Below are positions 1 to 9,203 of a stretch of 64,000 bases of DNA, one piece after another (the first letter of the stretch is position 1; each line of letters starts with the position of its first letter). The DNA comes from Peptoniphilaceae bacterium. Its GTDB lineage: Bacteria > Bacillota > Clostridia > Tissierellales > Peptoniphilaceae. Below the pieces are notes generated by a model. That model did not search any database, had not been told where the DNA came from, and saw only the letters and a list, made by a program, of their open reading frames with translations. The position numbers were made by a program, and so were the translations under genes. Location of the stretch: the NCBI GenBank assembly GCA_902363535.1, contig CABJAE010000002.1, positions 62,001-126,000 on the forward strand, read 5' to 3'.

Positions 1-3000
1 TGACTTTGACGTAGTTGTCGAGGGCATCTTTCGGCTTTTGTCCGCCCGGTGCTTCGGGAATGATGTTTTTGTGAACTTCCACGGGGATGACGACAGGGTC
101 TTTATCCGTTCCTTGGGTGGATCCATCTGTATAAGTGACAATCACTGTCGCTTTTTGTTCGCCCGGTTTCGACGGATCAGGTCTGTTAATCACTTGAATT
201 GACTTAATCTCTTTGCCCTCTTGCGGGGTGATCTTTTCGATTAAATCTTTGTCTTCTATTTTCTTACCTTGAGGCGTATCCAACTTGGTGGTCTTCAAGG
301 GCTCTTCAATTTTCTCGGGTAGAATGGATTTTTTATAGGCCGCTTCGATGACCGTTACTTTGTCGGTGTATTGGTTCTTCGCCAAATCAACTTTAACAGC
401 CGGATCTACTTTCGTTAGACTTTCGTCTGTCTCGCCGGTTTGTACTTTTTGCCATTCTTTGAAGATGTAGTTGACATCTTTTTCTCCAAGACCGTCGAAA
501 GTAAACTTTTGATTTTCTTTACCAACAGGATCTGTGGCCGGAATGGTTACTTCCTTCGTCGGGTTGACCCAGAAGATCTTTTCAAACTTGGTATCATCCG
601 TCGCTTTGTCCGTGGTCTTGACGATAACTTTGACGTAGTTATCGGGGACTTTCGGTTTGTCTTCCCCTTGCTTTTGTTCTACGACATCTTTCGCATCGCT
701 CGGACTGATCACTGTGTTTTCGGTAAACTTGTGACGTTTTTCGAAATCAAAGATTCCATTCTCTGCTTGTCCTTCGTTTTGTGCAGCTTTGTCTGCTGTC
801 CAGTTGACAAAGGTGGACGATCCTTCTGTTTTCACTTCAGGGATTTCTACCCATGCATTTTTGTTTACATAGTAGATTTTGTCATCTTTGGCAGTAAAGT
901 CTTTGCTTGCCTTGATTGTAACCTTGACGTAGTCGCCGGTTACGTCTTGCAGTCCGCCGTCTTTAGCGTCCTTGCCTTCGGCTTCTGTTAAGAAGAGAGG
1001 TTTGTCACCGGCTTTGTTCAATGCTTCGTAGACGTTTTTATAAACCGTGATGGGAATATTCAATTCTTGGGGATCTTTTCCGTCTTTGAAGGTGGCTTTC
1101 ACCGTAATGTTTACGGTGCGGACGACTTCGTCTTTGTCGGCTTTGTTTTGTTCACTGACCAATTTGAAGACATCTTCGTTTGTCTTTAATTCGTTGCCGT
1201 TTTCATCGAAAAATTCGATCGTCGTTCCGTCAGGAAGCGGCTTGACTTCGTCTTTTTCTCTCCACTCAAGTTGTTTCTTCAGATCTGCAATCGTCGGAGC
1301 AAAGTCATTGTCCCATTTGCCGTTCGGGTCTTTAAAGGATTCGGTGCGTACCATTCCCTTTGCCGTGAGGCCCGACCATTCGAAGTAGGCGGTAAATTCG
1401 TGAGCTTCGTTTATAATTGTGTTTTTGTTTAATAATGGTTTGTTGTCCCACTTTGTAAACTTCTTGCCATCGTCCGGGGTGATATAGTATTTGTTTTGAT
1501 CTGCCGTCTCGCCTTCTTCCAACAGTTTCGGTACGGGAAGCAGGTCGGACTTGAGCCCCTTAATGACGTCGTAGTGGAGCTTGGTGATATCTTTGCCTTG
1601 GGCATCTTTACCAAAGGATCCGCCCTTGTCTGCCTTAAAGGTTACTCTAACATATCCTTTTGGTGGATCAGGAATTTCTTGTCCCTCCGATGGAGTTGGT
1701 ATTTCAATTACTCTTACGTCCTTATAATAGAAGGTAATTTCATCTGACTTTGTGCCATTGATGCCTATAAATTCATTTGTTTCTTCGTTGACATCGAAGG
1801 AGAGTTGTTGTTGTGGTGCACTTGTTAAAACCCAACCCGGGATCGGTCTATAGTTTCTTGCGTCATAGTGACGGTTACCATTTACAACAAGTTCTTGCTC
1901 GATAATGGCTCCGTCTTTTTCGTTTGCTTCACCTTTAAATCTTTCATCTATATAGTTGACCTTGTATTCTCTTTGTCTGTATGGCCTGTAAAAGAATTTA
2001 AAGACATTGTCAGCCACTTTAGGATTGTCAACTAAGACTCCTTGGTCATCTAAAACCTTCTCTGGCTCAACACGGAATTGTTGGAAGAAAGTGTTGTCTC
2101 CCTTTACTCTGCCGTTATATTCTTCATATATAGTCTTTAAATCCTCAGGTAGTTTTTCCACAAGCTCGTCATGGGGTACAAGGGTATATTTATCGTCTTG
2201 TCTGTCGCCGGTGGTGGCCACCAAATAGCCGGCACGTTTGTTTTCAAGTTTATCAGGGTCCGGGTTTGGACTTATATTTGTATCTAAGTTATAGTCCTTG
2301 TCTAAATAATAGTGAAGAACCTCTACATCCACTCTTGCATTTGGAACCCAAATTGCCTTTAGATATATTGGAGATACAACTTCGTTGCCAAAGGAGTAAA
2401 GCTCCGGCACTTTATAAGTCTGGCGATATGAGTTGTCGATTTCTTCTGTATAATCGCCTGTCTTATCATCTTTTTTATAGCGAATTATTTCCCAGCCCAT
2501 AAAGTCGTAGCCCTTTCTTACAGGCTTAAATTTAGGTTCTACAAGTTCTTGTTTATGAACAACTTTAAATACTTGCTTATCACCTTCGCTCTTTTCTTTT
2601 ATAGGATAAGTTGTTTGTATTTCTTGACCAATATCGCCTTCTTTTACGGTCTTGCGTTCTGTAGTTAATTTGTTTTCATCGATTGTCCTTAAACTACCTC
2701 CATTTGGATCAAAGATAACCTTCCACTTATAATCAGGTTCGCCCCATTTGGCGTAGAGAACTTGGTCATAATGAAGTTTTGTTTCATTTCCGTCTTTTAC
2801 CAAGTTTTCGCCGGCGGGATCCAGTGCCCAGCCTAAGAAGCTCCAATCATCACGTACCCAATTCGGTTTTTCGGGTTTGTGTGTCGCATCGAGTTTTAAA
2901 TCATTTAATGGCTTTTCATAAGGCACATCTAAAATATTGCCAGCACCATATTCGCTGTCATTTTTTACTGTCTTGGGATCGTTATTTAATTTTAATTTGT

Positions 3001-5200
3001 AACTATTACGAGAGTAGTTTGCATAATTATAGGCATTTGCCCCTTTAAAGGATTTTGTGCCCCAAGGAAATTGATCGATGTATTCTATCTTGTCGGCGTC
3101 GCTTCTAAAAGGCGTTTTCTTATTTCTCTGTGCATTTAATTCATCAAAAGTTTTACGTGCGTCCCAAGTTCCAACACGACCTTTTTCTAGTCCTATCCAT
3201 TCTGCCGTCCTTGTATCTTCTTTAAGGGTAAAACCTTGAAGATGAGGCAAACCGAAGGGATACCCATTAGGTCCAGCTGCACTCGTATCGCTCTTCCAAT
3301 AGGACATGTCATAATCGATTTGTTCCTTGCCATCGAAATCGTCCTTTATAATATCAATGTGATGGACAACAGATTGTTCATAGGATGTCGATCCAATGGA
3401 AATCTCATATTTATCTCTTTTCTTATTTTTTCCATCCTTTATAGGTATTTGATCTGCGTGACCAAATCCCTCAAACTCTCCTGTTCCCACTACATCTTGA
3501 CTGTCGATAAAATCTTCTGCACTTAAACGATAAGGTGGAGTATCGCGATAAGCTTGTTCACCCGCGTTATTGTTAATTGTCCAGCCTATCAGACCGGTGT
3601 CTCCTTCTTCATTACCAACAGAAGTCGGAAGATTTGAAACTTCCGCATCCTTTGGCCATATTTTATTTAAGCTCTGGTTGAAGCGAACATCTACTTTATA
3701 AGGAGATCCTTCTTTCCCTATGACTTTTCCATCTCTTGTTATAATCGGCCAGAAGCTACCTACTATATCAAATGCCTCTCCATAAGCAGCTGTAAAGTAG
3801 AGGGTATAGACTCTGCGGTTGTAGTAGACATTGTAGACAGTTTCGCCCGTTGATGATACAGATTTTTGTACTTCAGGATTGTCTTCAGATGCGTTTTGCG
3901 TTTTAGTCAAGTCTTCATTTAAAAAGTAATATCTTTCAAATTCTTTTTTATCATCTTGAGCCTTCTCCAATCGACCTTCATTTAAGTCGGGGAAGGTGAT
4001 GCCGTGGATATCTAAGTTTGTAAGATCCGGAGTAGAACCGGTGTCGGCATTATCTATTCTTCTTGCGCCGATAAAATCGTAGCGATCGCGCAAGGGCAGG
4101 GCATCATTTTTGTCGTCGTAATCCGGTTTCTCCGTCCAAAATTGGATGACGTATTCCGCCTTGGGTTTGTCTTTCCAAACTGCAGTAAAGGTGATCTTGC
4201 TCGCCGGCATCTTTAGGTCTGCAGCGAGATTTAAGATGGGCTTGTCATCGCTATCTTTGATGATTTGATTTTCCGGATAGGTTTTTCCACCTGTTGTTTC
4301 TAATGTTATAGAAGGCGTCCAGCCCAAAAAGTCGCATCCTGCCTTTGTGGGAATACTCTTGTCATCAATTGTCGGGATGGTTTGTTCGTAGTAAAGATTG
4401 CGGTTGGGAACCGGTGTGCCGCCCTTGGTATCGAAGTTGACATCATAATGGGCGCGGTTGTAGCGGTATTCTAAGATGAAGTTCTCGGCATTTTCCGGCA
4501 CTTGCATGGTGATATAAGGTGCTTCCGGAACAAAGCCTTTTCGATCCGGATGCTTTTCATCCAAGGGGCTCACTTCCATGGTGGAGCCGGTGTTGCCGTT
4601 TTGAGTGGTAATAAGTTGTCCCTTTTCTCCAACACTTCCGTCGGGGTTGGTGTACTTCGTAAAATCCTGCAAGTCTTGGAAGACGTGTTTGATCGTGATT
4701 TCATTGGCCTTGGATTTGTAACGGAAGTCTTCATTGGCTTGGTATCTGAATCCGTTGGTGGTATTGCCTGTCTTGCCTTTGCCGTCGGCCGTGTCTTTCA
4801 CCTTGTCGTAGGTGATTAAATAATCGTCGTCGGGCTTTTCGTAGCCGGTAAGGTCCGGTAGTTTAACTGTTTGATTGACCTTTTTTTGTTCTTCTTCCGT
4901 CGCAGCCTCCCCTACACTGGCAATGTAGGGTTGGTAGTCGACGACATACTTTTCCCCTCTTTGCACCTTGTAGTCGGTGCGCAGGGTGTAGATTTTCGGC
5001 TGATCGGGGTTTTTAATTAATTCCGCCGCCGTTTGGCCGTCTTCAAGCTTCGCCGGGGTCACCGGCTTTTTGTTGATAATCTCGTCTCTGTCTTTGCTGA
5101 GATCAGCGTGATTCACCTGCGCAAAGGCCGATGCGGGTCCGGACAGAACCATGGCGAGGATCAATGTCCAGAGGCAGAGTTGTTTCATAAGGCGTTTCAT
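1..5200 (-). CDS. Giant secreted repeat protein (InlB-type repeats), C-terminus outside window
   Basis: A single open frame of 1733 codons runs from ATG at 5200 to the window edge without a stop, so the C-terminus is missing. The start is set by AAGGAGGG at 5204-5211. Residues 1-28 form a signal peptide (KRLMK, hydrophobic core, ASAFAQ). Roughly residues 245-330 and 820-955 carry InlB/Listeria-Bacteroides-type repeats (VNFDTKGG...GWTP...FTAVWKD; VIFDPNGG...GYDFMGW...KAIWVPN). From about residue 1180 on, units begin with YVKV or YVRV (at about 1185, 1425, 1520 and 1730) and alternate with charged linkers rich in K, D, E and P. Such architecture is known in wall-anchored adhesins of anaerobic cocci. 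An LPXTG or S-layer-type anchor would be expected beyond the window. The ligand is unknown. Confidence 0.85.
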   Translation of the reverse strand, partial: MKRLMKQLCLWTLILAMVLSGPASAFAQVNHADLSKDRDEIINKKPVTPAKLEDGQTAAELIKNPDQPKIYTLRTDYKVQRGEKYVVDYQPYIASVGEAATEEEQKKVNQTVKLPDLTGYEKPDDDYLITYDKVKDTADGKGKTGNTTNGFRYQANEDFRYKSKANEITIKHVFQDLQDFTKYTNPDGSVGEKGQLITTQNGNTGSTMEVSPLDEKHPDRKGFVPEAPYITMQVPENAENFILEYRYNRAHYDVNFDTKGGTPVPNRNLYYEQTIPTIDDKSIPTKAGCDFLGWTPSITLETTGGKTYPENQIIKDSDDKPILNLAADLKMPASKITFTAVWKDKPKAEYVIQFWTEKPDYDDKNDALPLRDRYDFIGARRIDNADTGSTPDLTNLDIHGITFPDLNEGRLEKAQDDKKEFERYYFLNEDLTKTQNASEDNPEVQKSVSSTGETVYNVYYNRRVYTLYFTAAYGEAFDIVGSFWPIITRDGKVIGKEGSPYKVDVRFNQSLNKIWPKDAEVSNLPTSVGNEEGDTGLIGWTINNNAGEQAYRDTPPYRLSAEDFIDSQDVVGTGEFEGFGHADQIPIKDGKNKKRDKYEISIGSTSYEQSVVHHIDIIKDDFDGKEQIDYDMSYWKSDTSAAGPNGYPFGLPHLQGFTLKEDTRTAEWIGLEKGRVGTWDARKTFDELNAQRNKKTPFRSDADKIEYIDQFPWGTKSFKGANAYNYANYSRNSYKLKLNNDPKTVKNDSEYGAGNILDVPYEKPLNDLKLDATHKPEKPNWVRDDWSFLGWALDPAGENLVKDGNETKLHYDQVLYAKWGEPDYKWKVIFDPNGGSLRTIDENKLTTERKTVKEGDIGQEIQTTYPIKEKSEGDKQVFKVVHKQELVEPKFKPVRKGYDFMGWEIIRYKKDDKTGDYTEEIDNSYRQTYKVPELYSFGNEVVSPIYLKAIWVPNARVDVEVLHYYLDKDYNLDTNISPNPDPDKLENKRAGYLVATTGDRQDDKYTLVPHDELVEKLPEDLKTIYEEYNGRVKGDNTFFQQFRVEPEKVLDDQGVLVDNPKVADNVFKFFYRPYRQREYKVNYIDERFKGEANEKDGAIIEQELVVNGNRHYDARNYRPIPGWVLTSAPQQQLSFDVNEETNEFIGINGTKSDEITFYYKDVRVIEIPTPSEGQEIPDPPKGYVRVTFKADKGGSFGKDAQGKDITKLHYDVIKGLKSDLLPVPKLLEEGETADQNKYYITPDDGKKFTKWDNKPLLNKNTIINEAHEFTAYFEWSGLTAKGMVRTESFKDPNGKWDNDFAPTIADLKKQLEWREKDEVKPLPDGTTIEFFDENGNELKTNEDVFKLVSEQNKADKDEVVRTVNITVKATFKDGKDPQELNIPITVYKNVYEALNKAGDKPLFLTEAEGKDAKDGGLQDVTGDYVKVTIKASKDFTAKDDKIYYVNKNAWVEIPEVKTEGSSTFVNWTADKAAQNEGQAENGIFDFEKRHKFTENTVISPSDAKDVVEQKQGEDKPKVPDNYVKVIVKTTDKATDDTKFEKIFWVNPTKEVTIPATDPVGKENQKFTFDGLGEKDVNYIFKEWQKVQTGETDESLTKVDPAVKVDLAKNQYTDKVTVIEAAYKKSILPEKIEEPLKTTKLDTPQGKKIEDKDLIEKITPQEGKEIKSIQVINRPDPSKPGEQKATVIVTYTDGSTQGTDKDPVVIPVEVHKNIIPEAPGGQKPKDALDNYVKV

Positions 5201-5286
5201 AAGCCCTCCTTACTGTTTTTGAGTGATATCGTTCTATGTTTGCTCGCCGCTTTGAACGCGGCATCGAAAAATTTCTAATCATAACT

Positions 5287-5315
5287 ATATTATCCTTGTT
5301 TTCTTTTTAAAACAA
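5287..5315 (-). promoter_or_regulatory. Promoter of the giant surface protein
   Basis: On the minus strand, TTGTTT (5315-5310) and TAATAT (5292-5287) are separated by exactly 17 bases. The predicted start of transcription lies about 80 bases before the ATG at 5200. Confidence 0.5.
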
Positions 5316-5552
5316 GCTTTTTCAGGGGTTTCCACGGTTTTGGCGTGGATTTCTTTTTTAAAGAAAAAAATTGCACCCCGCCCGGCGATTTTTCCGCGCC
5401 ACGGGCTTTTCTATGTTTGGATCTTTATGTATTCGCGGCGCCTTTTTGCGCCCACCGCGCCCTTTCTTTTTTGTTCTCAGAAAGGAAGTAATTGGTGGCC
5501 CGCGCCCCTTTCTTTTCTCACCCTTTTTTGTTGGGACGAGGTCATTTTGTGG

Positions 5553-5558
5553 TAAACT
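5553..5558 (+). promoter_or_regulatory. Extended -10 promoter of LTA-synthase-like gene
   Basis: TGGTAAACT (TG at 5550-5551, hexamer at 5553-5558) is an extended -10. Transcription would begin near 5565, which makes the ATG at 5566 unusable and supports the GTG start at 5593. Confidence 0.45.
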
Positions 5559-5592
5559 GTTTGTAATGTTTTTGTACGGAAAGGAGGTCGTC

Positions 5593-7440
5593 GTGAAGCG
5601 GATCGATTCTCGTTGGCGGCCCTATGGGATCATGGCGGTGCTCAGCGCCCTGATCACTTTGTTTACTTTGTATTACGCCTGCGGCGACGGGCCTCTCAGG
5701 GATGCGCTTTTCGCCAGTTATTTCAAAAGCCCGCTGCTTTTGTTTATGAATTTTCTGCCGGTCTTTCTTCTCTTTGTCTTTCTCTACGCTCTGAGCGGCC
5801 GGCTGTGGGTGGGCTTTTCCGTGACGGGGCTGTTGTTTTTTGTGCTTTCGGTGGTGCAGCAGTTTAAGCTTATGTACCGAGACGAGCCTTTTGTCTTGCC
5901 GGAGATTCTGCTCTTTCGCGAATCCATGCTCATGAAGGGTAATTACCACCTATCGGTGCTCTCATCCGATGTCATGACCTTGATCGGCCTCATCGCCATG
6001 ATCGCCATTTCGGTGTTTCTCTTTCTATCAAAGGGGCGTCCATGGATCGGCAAGGGCCGGCGGCGGCTGTTGATCGGCTCGATCTTGGCCATGCTTTTTA
6101 TCTTCCAAGGCTTTCGCGGCCCGTATTTTTCCCCGAAGGTCTACGCCCGGGTGGGCGAAAAGGCGCCGATTAATATTTACAACGCCACGGAAACCTACAT
6201 GGCCAAGGGCCTGGCCTATCCTTTTCTTCTGAGCGGCCGCATGATGAGGGGCACGCCGCCGGAGGATTACGACAAGAAACTCGCGGCCATGTTGTGGAAG
6301 GACATTAAGGACACGTCCATACCCGAGGACAAGAAGGTGCACGTGGTGTCGGTGATGCTGGAATCTTTCGCCGATTTCACGGATTTCGACGGCATTCCCA
6401 TTCACGACGACGTGTACAATCATTTCCACGCCATTCAGGATGAGGGGATTCACGGCCATTTGATCGCCGATATTTTCGGCGGCGGCACGGTAAACACGGA
6501 GCGGGGCTTTTTGACGGGCTTTTCCGGCACGAGTTATGCGTCAAGCGCCGCCATGATGACGGACACCCATTCCCACGTGCGCTATTTTACGCAAAACGGC
6601 TACACCGCCGAGGCCCTGCACCCGATTTACGGCTGGTTTTACAATCGCAAGAATGTGAATCCACGCTTGGGCTTCGACGAGTATCTGTCCTTCGACAATT
6701 ACTTTCAGGCGGTGGAAGAGGCCGCCGGGGACACGGATTGGGGCTACACCCGGGACAATCACTTTTTCCCGGAAGTGGAAAAGCGCCTGAATGCCACGGC
6801 GGCCGAGGGGAATTACTATTTCTCCTACGCCCTCACTTACCAGGGCCACGGCCCTTACGCCGATTACAATATGGCGGACAGAAAGTATGTAGACAAATTG
6901 GAGGACCAGAACCCGAGGGACTGGGCGATTTTCAACAATTACCTCTCTAATATTGCCGCCACCGACGACGCCTTGGGGGATTTTGTGGAAAGCCTTCGCC
7001 GAAATCCCGCGCCGGTGGTGCTGATCTTTTTCGGCGACCACAAGCCCTGGCTCGGCGAGGGAGACAGCGGCTACAAGAGCATGGGGATCAATATCGACCA
7101 ATCCACTTTGGAGGGCGTTTTGAATTACTACACCACGCCCTACGTGATTTGGGCCAACGACGCGGCCAAGGCGAAGTTGGGCGTGGATTTTCACGGAGAA
7201 GGGCCGGATCTGAGCCCCTTCCTTTTGATGAAGTATCTCTTTGAAACCATGGGCTGGCCCTACGATCCCATGATGGCGGTGCAATCGAGTTATTTGAAAA
7301 ATACCACGGTGCTTCACCCGCCCTACATTCGAAAAGACGGGGAGTATCAATTGCTGGAAGGCGACGATTCTCTCCCGGAAATGGTGCGGCAGTACCGCGC
7401 CATGGAATACTACCGGGCCAATGACAAAGTGCAGAAATAA
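5593..7440 (+). CDS. LTA synthase family sulfatase (polyglycerol-phosphate synthase-like)
   Basis: This 615-residue protein has about five N-terminal membrane segments (residues 10-150) and a large extracellular sulfatase-fold domain. Family motifs are visible. VMLESFADF carries the first metal ligand (Glu). GGGTVNTE carries the nucleophilic Thr. LTYQGHGPY and FFGDHKPW carry the remaining His/Asp ligands. Such enzymes transfer glycerol phosphate from phosphatidylglycerol to a growing lipoteichoic acid or related surface polymer. The GTG at 5593 is chosen because AAGGAGGT (5581-5588) lies 4 bases upstream; an in-frame ATG at 5566 and longer extensions lack such a site. Length matches the family. 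A terminator follows directly. Whether the polymer is true LTA cannot be told. Confidence 0.88.
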   Translation: MKRIDSRWRPYGIMAVLSALITLFTLYYACGDGPLRDALFASYFKSPLLLFMNFLPVFLLFVFLYALSGRLWVGFSVTGLLFFVLSVVQQFKLMYRDEPFVLPEILLFRESMLMKGNYHLSVLSSDVMTLIGLIAMIAISVFLFLSKGRPWIGKGRRRLLIGSILAMLFIFQGFRGPYFSPKVYARVGEKAPINIYNATETYMAKGLAYPFLLSGRMMRGTPPEDYDKKLAAMLWKDIKDTSIPEDKKVHVVSVMLESFADFTDFDGIPIHDDVYNHFHAIQDEGIHGHLIADIFGGGTVNTERGFLTGFSGTSYASSAAMMTDTHSHVRYFTQNGYTAEALHPIYGWFYNRKNVNPRLGFDEYLSFDNYFQAVEEAAGDTDWGYTRDNHFFPEVEKRLNATAAEGNYYFSYALTYQGHGPYADYNMADRKYVDKLEDQNPRDWAIFNNYLSNIAATDDALGDFVESLRRNPAPVVLIFFGDHKPWLGEGDSGYKSMGINIDQSTLEGVLNYYTTPYVIWANDAAKAKLGVDFHGEGPDLSPFLLMKYLFETMGWPYDPMMAVQSSYLKNTTVLHPPYIRKDGEYQLLEGDDSLPEMVRQYRAMEYYRANDKVQK

Positions 7441-7463
7441 GGTCGCGCGTGCGGCCTTTTTTT
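7441..7463 (+). terminator. Rho-independent terminator after LTA-synthase-like gene
   Basis: GGTCGC, a 4-base loop and GCGGCC (one G-T pair) are followed by seven T, directly after the stop codon. Confidence 0.7.
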
Positions 7464-7547
7464 GTGGCTTTTTCTTGCATTTTCAGCGACGCTTCGATAG
7501 GCTAAAGTGAAGAAAGCATCCGACGCATCCGATGAAAGGAGTTTATT

Positions 7548-8060
7548 ATGCAAGGGACGATTACCATGCTGTTAGGAGATCTTACGACGACGAAGGCCGA
7601 TGCCATTGTGAACGCGGCCAACGAGCGCTTGCTCCGAGGCGGCGGCGTGTGCGGCGCCATTTTCCGCGCGGCGGGGGGCGCGCTGGATGAGGCTTGCGGC
7701 GAAATCGGCTACTGCGCCACCGGGGATGCGGTGATGACGCCGGGCTTCGATCTTCCCGCCGATTACATTATTCACACGGTGGGCCCCGTGTGGCAGGGCG
7801 GCGAGAAAAATGAGCCGGCCCTTCTCGCCTCCTGCTACGACAACTCTTTGGCCCTCGCCGAAAAAAACGGGCTGAAATCCGTCGCCTTTCCCTCGATTTC
7901 CACGGGAATCTTCGGCTACCCCACGGAGAAGGCGGCGAAAATCGCCGTGGAAAGGGCTCTGGCTTTTGTGGAAGACCACGCTATGGATGTGATGTGGGTC
8001 TTGTTCGACGAAAAAACCAAGGCCATTTACGACGAGGCCTTGGCGAAGGCGATGAAGTAG
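7548..8060 (+). CDS. Macrodomain protein, O-acetyl-ADP-ribose deacetylase type
   Basis: This 170-residue protein is a single macrodomain of the YmdB/MacroD class. Seen motifs are GDLTTTKADAIVNAANE at the N-terminus, the diphosphate loop LLRGGGVCGAIFRAAG, IHTVGPVW, and SISTGIFGYPTEKAA near residue 120. These are the ADP-ribose binding elements of the family. Family members remove ADP-ribose or acetyl groups from ADP-ribosylated substrates in the cytosol. AAAGGAG lies 8 bases before the ATG. It appears monocistronic, between two terminators. The physiological substrate cannot be read from sequence. Confidence 0.92.
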   Translation: MQGTITMLLGDLTTTKADAIVNAANERLLRGGGVCGAIFRAAGGALDEACGEIGYCATGDAVMTPGFDLPADYIIHTVGPVWQGGEKNEPALLASCYDNSLALAEKNGLKSVAFPSISTGIFGYPTEKAAKIAVERALAFVEDHAMDVMWVLFDEKTKAIYDEALAKAMK

Positions 8061-8084
8061 GCGGTATTTTACTTTCTTCCAATA

Positions 8085-8117
8085 AAAAAGGCGCAGACAT
8101 GTCGGTCTGTGCCTTTT
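8085..8117. terminator. Bidirectional terminator
   Basis: AAAAGGCGCAGAC and GTCTGTGCCTTTT form a long stem with A and T runs on both sides. It serves the macrodomain gene (+) and the convergent CmpB-type gene (-). Confidence 0.8.
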
Positions 8118-8120
8118 CGT

Positions 8121-9068
8121 TTATTCCGCTTTGATAAGCCGCAGGCGGCGTTCTCTGTTTTCCAGAATTTCTTTGTTTTCTCTTATGGCTTCTTCCAGTT
8201 CTTCCAGGGCCTTCGCGTCGGCGCCTTCTTTTAACGAGGCGATCAGGGCGTCTTGCTTTTCGATGATTTCCCGCTGCAGGATCCGGGTGGGGGTGAGGTT
8301 TTTCGAGGCGGTTTCCTTGGCGAAGGCTTCCATGGCCTCGACTTTTTCTTCGGCGAGAAGGCGAATGGCTTCGCCTTCTTTACGGATGCGTTCCAAGCGG
8401 GCTTTTACCTTTTCCGTGCGGAAGGTGAGCTCGGGGTAGGCGTCCAGGATCCGCTTGTGGAAGACGGAGCGGTTTTCCAAAAGGTAGCGCACTTCGGCGG
8501 CGATCTCTTCGCTCTTGTCGGCCCGGCTCTTTTCCACGCCTTGTTTCAGCAGGTTCATGATGAAGTAGCTCATGACGGCGTCGGCGACGAAAAGGATGCT
8601 TACGGCGATTAAAATGGCGGCGAAGAGGCGGGGCCCCATGCGGTGGGCCAGGGCCAGCAGGCGGGGATTAAAGACGTTTAGTATAAACACGCCGCCGATG
8701 CCGAAGAGAATCAGGTTTCCGATCCACACGCGGCCGTGAAGGTTCATGGGCCGCTCGGTATAGTCCCACCAGCGAGCGTGGAAGTATTTTTCCAGTATGT
8801 AGCTCGTGAGGTATTCCAAAAGGCCGCAGAGGACGAAGGCAATGAGAAAGCTCATGGCCCATGTGCGATCCACGGGAGAAAGAAGTTTTCCGCCCACGGT
8901 GATAAGAACGGCGCCGGCGCCGTAGATAGGGCAGTAGGGCCCGATGAGAAAGCCTCGATTAATGAAGCGCTTGTATTCTAAGAATTTTAAAAAGACTTCC
9001 GTTACCCATCCGGCAACGGAGTAGATAAAAAATAACCACAAAAGTTGGTAGCCGCCTGTGAATTCCAT
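8121..9068 (-). CDS. Putative ABC transporter permease, CmpB family (PF06541-like)
   Basis: The 315-residue protein has five predicted membrane segments in residues 5-190 with the family hallmarks GWVTEVFLKFLEYKRFINRG, GPYCPIYGAGA and ARWWDYT, then a charged coiled-coil tail (about 195-315, rich in E, K and R). The family is annotated as ABC-permease-like, but no ATPase is encoded next to it and the substrate is unknown. The ATG at 9068 follows GGGAGGATGCC, a good ribosome site. It stands alone between terminators. The coiled-coil tail is longer than in many relatives and may mediate oligomerisation (inference). Confidence 0.8.
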   Translation of the reverse strand: MEFTGGYQLLWLFFIYSVAGWVTEVFLKFLEYKRFINRGFLIGPYCPIYGAGAVLITVGGKLLSPVDRTWAMSFLIAFVLCGLLEYLTSYILEKYFHARWWDYTERPMNLHGRVWIGNLILFGIGGVFILNVFNPRLLALAHRMGPRLFAAILIAVSILFVADAVMSYFIMNLLKQGVEKSRADKSEEIAAEVRYLLENRSVFHKRILDAYPELTFRTEKVKARLERIRKEGEAIRLLAEEKVEAMEAFAKETASKNLTPTRILQREIIEKQDALIASLKEGADAKALEELEEAIRENKEILENRERRLRLIKAE

Positions 9069-9167
9069 GGCATCCTCCCTTTCTTTTCTTCTCTTCTATG
9101 GTACCCGCCCGAATCAAAAAACGCCATACACTTTTTGACTTTTTGATGTCATTTTTGTGCCGCAATA

Positions 9168-9196
9168 GAAAAAACCGCAGCTTTCCCTGCGGTTTT
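9168..9196 (-). terminator. Terminator after pirin gene
   Basis: AAAACCGCAG and CTGCGGTTTT form a perfect 10-base stem with a 6-base loop, and a T run follows on the minus strand. Confidence 0.75.
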
Positions 9197-9203
9197 CGTA
9201 CGA

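Larger units (their letters stand above)
5201..5592. other. Intergenic region between divergent surface-protein and LTA-synthase-like genes
   Basis: This gap of 392 bases holds the two divergent promoters described separately. A small hairpin (CCACG, 7-base loop, CGTGG at about 5327-5343) is followed by a T-rich stretch but has no gene upstream on the + strand. No RNA gene or conserved coding frame is recognised. An open frame reaches back to 5371 in the frame of the downstream gene, but it is not preceded by a ribosome site. Confidence 0.5.

Noticed and set aside
440..4819. Several + strand open frames up to 183 codons opposite the giant surface gene
   Set aside because: They have no ribosome sites or recognisable domains and lie opposite a continuous 1733-codon frame with a clear signal peptide.
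5327..5360. Terminator (CCACG...CGTGG with T run) on + strand
   Set aside because: No + strand gene lies upstream; the stem is only five bases.
5371..5592. Longer N-terminus of the LTA-synthase-like protein
   Set aside because: It would begin before the likely promoter at 5553 and lacks a ribosome site.
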